Positions 48,961 through 64,000 of a stretch of DNA of 64,000 nucleotides are shown piece after piece. Below the pieces are notes generated by a model, which made no database searches, was not told the DNA's origin, and saw only the letters and a list, made by a program, of their open reading frames with translations. The DNA lies in contig NC_053126.1 in assembly GCF_010015445.1 (NCBI RefSeq), positions 18,639,669-18,703,668 of the forward strand. The letters run 5' to 3'. Within the stretch, counting starts at the first letter, position 1, and each line of letters opens with the position of its first letter. The position numbers were made by a program, and so were the translations under genes. Source of the stretch: Perca fluviatilis (Eukaryota > Chordata > Actinopteri > Perciformes > Percidae).

Positions 48961-51900
48961 CTGAAATGTTGAATTATTCCTTTAAGTTAAGATCCACAGC
49001 CGAAGCCACTGTCATTTGGTTTTGTAACATTTCCATCAGTCAGTGTCCTAAACTGAGTTTGTTGGTGTGTCCACTCTGAATAGTGAGTGGTTGAACAGGT
49101 TGTAGCAGCTGTCCTGGACACAGCATTTGAGCTAACAATGGGGGGAGATCTTCAGAGGTGGGATCCCAGTCTGGGCTTCCCCAGCTGGGCTCATGGCCCT
49201 TTACCAGCAGGCCTGAGAGCAGGCTGCTTTAATTGCCCTGTTTACAGCAGCTCACCCGCCATTATGCAGGTTCCTATAGGGGGTGGCCAAAATAAACCAA
49301 TAAACACCTGTCTTAGAGTCCAACAGGAATACAATCTTGCTGAATTGCCCAGTTTCTGACACACAGTTTCAAACCAACCATTGTCAGCTTTACTTGCTAC
49401 GGTTTTGTGTTTGACATATCAGATACAGAGAAATAAATGCCCATGCTCATCATACAAAGCTTGACAGATTCCTTTATCCATCTTCATGACAAGTAGCAAC
49501 CAGCCATGATAACAGATCAGCAACACTATCTCTTGGAAACATCTGGGTGTAAGTCATGACTTGACCCATGTTTGTGAGTAGGTGTGTGTGTTTGTGTGCC
49601 CCTGTTTGTGGTGTTGGTGGTTTATGTCTACGTGTGAGAATGTCTGCGTGTTTATGTGTGTTTTCATGCTTATACACTTAGCACATAGTCTATGCAGTGT
49701 ACAGTGGCACCCATATGGAAAATAAACACAATGCTCATGGGGGTAGACAAAAGTACAATCTGATCCCAAAGGAAAAAAATCCCTGTAAGAAGCAAGACCA
49801 TCACAGGTCTCCTCCACCTGTGAGTTTGTTTGTGGATTTGTGTGTGTTTTAAAGACTGTAGAAGAAGACACAGACAGCGTGGCCGTTTACAGTGTGTGTG
49901 TGTATTTGTATTTCAATTAGTTTAAAGTGGGATAAAAAGTGTGAAATTAGATCATATATCTTGATACATGTGCATATTTTTTGGCTTTCTTTTGGTAACT
50001 GCTCGCAAATGATCTGGCATATTTTACTGCCAGACTCATTTTATTACCCAAAGATCATTTGCTCATTCATTTATAATTGATGTAGGCCCTACAGGTTCAA
50101 AACATTTTGGCAGCATGAAGCATTATATAAAAACATAAGACCTGCAGAATAATGTTAAACTGACATCATGTGTGAGAAACAGAGATCCAAATCTGAGCTT
50201 AATCTGACATCTAGTGGTCAATTGTGATTAGACTGAAACTGCTGCTGCAATCACAAAATGCAAATTTAGTTCAAAACATATTGTACAAAAAAAGGTTGTT
50301 CCTCTTATGATTCACATTACCTCTTAATTTCGTAGCGACTGAATATATGTTTCCATTAAAATTTAACTTAGGTCTAAACAAGTAATATTTAATCCTGCAT
50401 TAAAATTGCATTCTTAAAAATGTCCACCAGTGAGGTAACATAGATATTTCAAAATGAAGTAATTTATATCACTTGACAGCTAAATATCAAATGACAGCTG
50501 AATTTAAATAATTAAATTAGTGTTCTGCCTTATTTTAAGATTTTAAAAACATGTATGTATGTTCTTCCTTCAGCCTTCATTGAAGTCAATGAAGTCAGCC
50601 TTCATTGTGAATAGTTGGAACGATTTCACCCCATTGGCAGAGCTATTCACATAATGGAAATAAGAGGATTGTAGGACTGATGTTGTGTATTTTGGGTATA
50701 CAATATTTTGCAGCAAACATGATGCCAAAATGACTTTGTGAGTGAGGTTGAGTATTGGAAAGCCTGGATTGTATTTGCTGGGAATTCTGCCTCTGGTTGC
50801 TCTTGTTAATCAGTTTATCACTTGAGCCTTTGTGTTATATTTTTTTCCCTAGATGTGTGGTTTAACCCCAACCAGACCTCATTAGGTCTCCTCTGAACTG
50901 GTATCTATGGTTACTATAAGGTCAAATATTAAAGGTCAATGGGGAAACAGATGGCAATCCAGCCTAACCATCTATAAGCTCTATAGCTTAGCACCTATGT
51001 GCAGGGTGTGCTTGTGTTTGTGTGTACTACACATGTTATCTGAAGACAACAGAACAGCAGTTATCAGAACACAACACTTGGTTTTTAACTTGTTCACTAA
51101 CATTAATAGTCTTATAGTCTAGACTTTCTAATATTCTAACAGAGACAATTTACTGAAGAAATAAAATAATGCTTTTGCTTGCTGTTTTACCTTTAACATA
51201 GTTCAAATTAGTGTATGATAAACCATACATAAAACATAGCAGTATAGTGTAGGATACTTTAACACTTATGAATGTCATTGCACCTTGTTTGAATATCTGT
51301 GAAATAGTATGGCTCACACTTCACTATCAATAAGAAAACCTCTTGTATATCCAGAACTTTTGAGTAATATATTGATTTCCACTGCGATTGAGATAAATGA
51401 CCTCAACAAATCATTTTTGTACCTGTCTCTTGTCAGTTAAATAGATGCCTCTGTAGTGCCTAGGCCACATCTGCAGCCAGTTATCCCTGCTGATTTGATG
51501 CCCTACTTCACTCTCCCCTGTTATTTTCTTCCCTTGGCCATTGTCTTCTCTCTGCAAATATAATTCTACTCTTATGGTATTTCAGGGGTAAAGCAGTGAC
51601 AGGGAGCTTACAAACTGACAATCTGATTTGATTGAAAACACTGTAAATCCCATACTGGCCCAGGCATTCAATCTCACATCATCACTCACACACTGCCGTC
51701 CCATAAACCCACTTCTTAATCCCAAAGCCTTTTTTTATTTTGTGGTCAATGTGCCACCCTTTGCCACAAATCCCCCTCTGCCTCAGTCTCACCCTGCCCC
51801 CACCCCCTGTGTATGCATGGGGATGAGACTGAGTTCAGGCACAGCTGGCATCATCATCCTGTAACCTGTTCTTCTCTGGACATGGTTTGTGAATGCACTG

Positions 51901-52498
51901 GCATGGGCAGAGTACCTGGACAAGGTCAAACAGACAACCCGCAAAACTGTGCAGCCTGCTGTGATTGTCATTCTATATAGTCATCTTGCTGACACAGGAT
52001 ATCAAGGACTTCCATCCTATTTTGGGGTTCAAGTTTAGATGTGTGTTCCTCGAGAGAAATACTTAACCATCTCCTCACTAGCGCAGGCAGTGCACTCTAG
52101 TTGGCAGGCACGAAAAGTGTACCAAAGGATGATAGGAGATGCCATGAAAAAAGAGAAGAGGAATAAATCGTTGGTGCATTGGTGATATTACCACATCCTT
52201 GATGGATATTGTTGTTTTTGACCAGTTCCACAAGACTTATTTGGAGATTTAAGCAACATCACATTATTTTTAATTGTTTTGGAAAAATACTTTCATTCTG
52301 CAGCGGACAAAAAAAGTTTTTTTTTTTCCTTCCTCCATTCCAGTCTCTTCTGCATCCAGACTCCTGCGGAAAGGACGCTACAGAACCCCACTCCCAACTG
52401 GCCTACAAGCATTCTGCTAGTTTACAAATATGTTGAATTATATCATGCAGGAGCCACACCATTACATGACGGTCATTTGAAAGAAACAATTTAAAGGA

Positions 52499-52506
52499 TA
52501 TAAAAG
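52499..52506 (+). promoter_or_regulatory. cntnap1: TATA box of cntnap1
   Basis: TATAAAAG, 208 bp upstream of the start codon. It predicts a transcription start near 52530, in a GC-rich stretch (GTGCGCGCTCTCGGCC). Supported by motif and distance only. Confidence 0.6.
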
Positions 52507-52553
52507 AAGAAGTGCGCGCTCTCGGCCAAGCGCAGCATCAGCACCAGCATCCG

Positions 52554-52706
52554 ATGCGCGTCCCCGACCCGGTAGAGGCTGCCCGAAATCCCGGGAAGAG
52601 GAGTTGGAGCTGCGCGAGTTAAAGTTGGGCTAAAGGGGGGTGAGAGGATGCTGCAGAACAATCTACGATCTAATTAACATAGCATATGCGGAGAAACGTG
52701 TCCTAA
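52554..52706 (+). other. Three short upstream ORFs in the cntnap1 5' leader
   Basis: ATG 52554 opens 22 codons (MRVPDPVEA...) to TAA 52620-52622. ATG 52648 opens 9 codons to TAA 52675-52677. ATG 52686 opens 6 codons to TAA 52704-52706. All end before the coding start at 52714. They lie in the predicted leader if transcription starts about 30 bp after the TATA box. Confidence 0.6.
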
Positions 52707-52713
52707 GTGAAGG

Positions 52714-63789
<11,076 letters not shown>

Positions 63790-64000
63790 GTGAGTTTCAC
63801 TGTTATCCCGAATTAGTTGACTTGACTAGAAATTTGTGTGGAAACCGGTTGCCTTAAACCATTTAAGTTTTTACACAAGGTGAAACTTAACAGGTCAAGT
63901 TTTATTGACACAGAGCGGTAAGTTGTTGCAGAAGAGTAAATCAAGTTTACATTAGTAAGTTACATTAGTCATTACTAAAAATCATAAGTAAACATCTTTC
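63790..64000 (+). other. cntnap1: cntnap1 intron 18, cut by the window edge
   Basis: No further exon before 64000. The remaining domains (LamG4, transmembrane, cytoplasmic tail) must lie to the right. Confidence 0.9.

Noticed and set aside
49087..49359. Plus-strand ORF of 90 codons in the intergenic interval
   Set aside because: No signal of splicing, domain or start context; could be a conserved non-coding patch but not a supported gene.

Overview
The window is teleost genomic DNA. It has multi-exon genes with consensus GT-AG introns, very long CA, GA and CAAA microsatellites, fish-type interspersed repeats (LINE 3' tails, a hAT-like MITE, a Tc1 relic), and protein sequences close to vertebrate families. 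No prokaryotic operons, CRISPR arrays, tRNAs or rRNAs were seen. The species cannot be named from the sequence alone.

Two protein-coding genes are supported, head to head. (1) plekhh3 lies on the minus strand (stop at 3081, start at 39158). I could reconstruct 13 coding exons, all phase-compatible, giving 788 aa with PH, MyTH4 and FERM domains. (2) cntnap1 (Caspr/contactin-associated protein 1) lies on the plus strand (start at 52714) and runs off the right edge. 18 coding exons (about 996 codons) are present: signal peptide, F5/8C discoidin, two LamG, EGF, fibrinogen-like, LamG, EGF. The remaining C-terminal part (fourth LamG, transmembrane segment, cytoplasmic tail) is beyond the window. 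The divergent PLEKHH3/CNTNAP1 pair is also known at human 17q21, so this is conserved microsynteny.

Layout: 1-1055 has no recognised gene and may be the 3' end of a convergent gene. 1056-3080 is the probable plekhh3 3' UTR. 3081-39158 is the plekhh3 coding region, inflated by repeat-filled introns. About 39.2-39.75 kb is its 5' UTR and promoter (GC box, CCAAT box). About 39.75-52.48 kb is a repeat-rich intergenic interval without a recognisable gene. 52.5 kb is the TATA-containing cntnap1 promoter, followed by the cntnap1 exons.

The most unusual structure is a composite element of about 7.8 kb in plekhh3 intron 2 (22842-30638). It has short terminal inverted repeats flanked by TTA. Inside are long inverted arms made of tandem repeats of about 167 bp facing each other (about 11 copies on the left, 7 on the right), followed by a second repeat family of similar period. 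The core of about 2.4 kb holds broken coding remnants on opposite strands: a GCNTTS plus helix-turn-helix-like segment and a Cys-rich segment. A Tc1-like relic is nested in the core. It looks like a decayed mobile element whose subterminal repeats expanded into satellite-like arrays.

Human protein comparisons are from memory of the families, not from a search. Splice junctions are inferred from consensus sites, reading-phase continuity and protein similarity.
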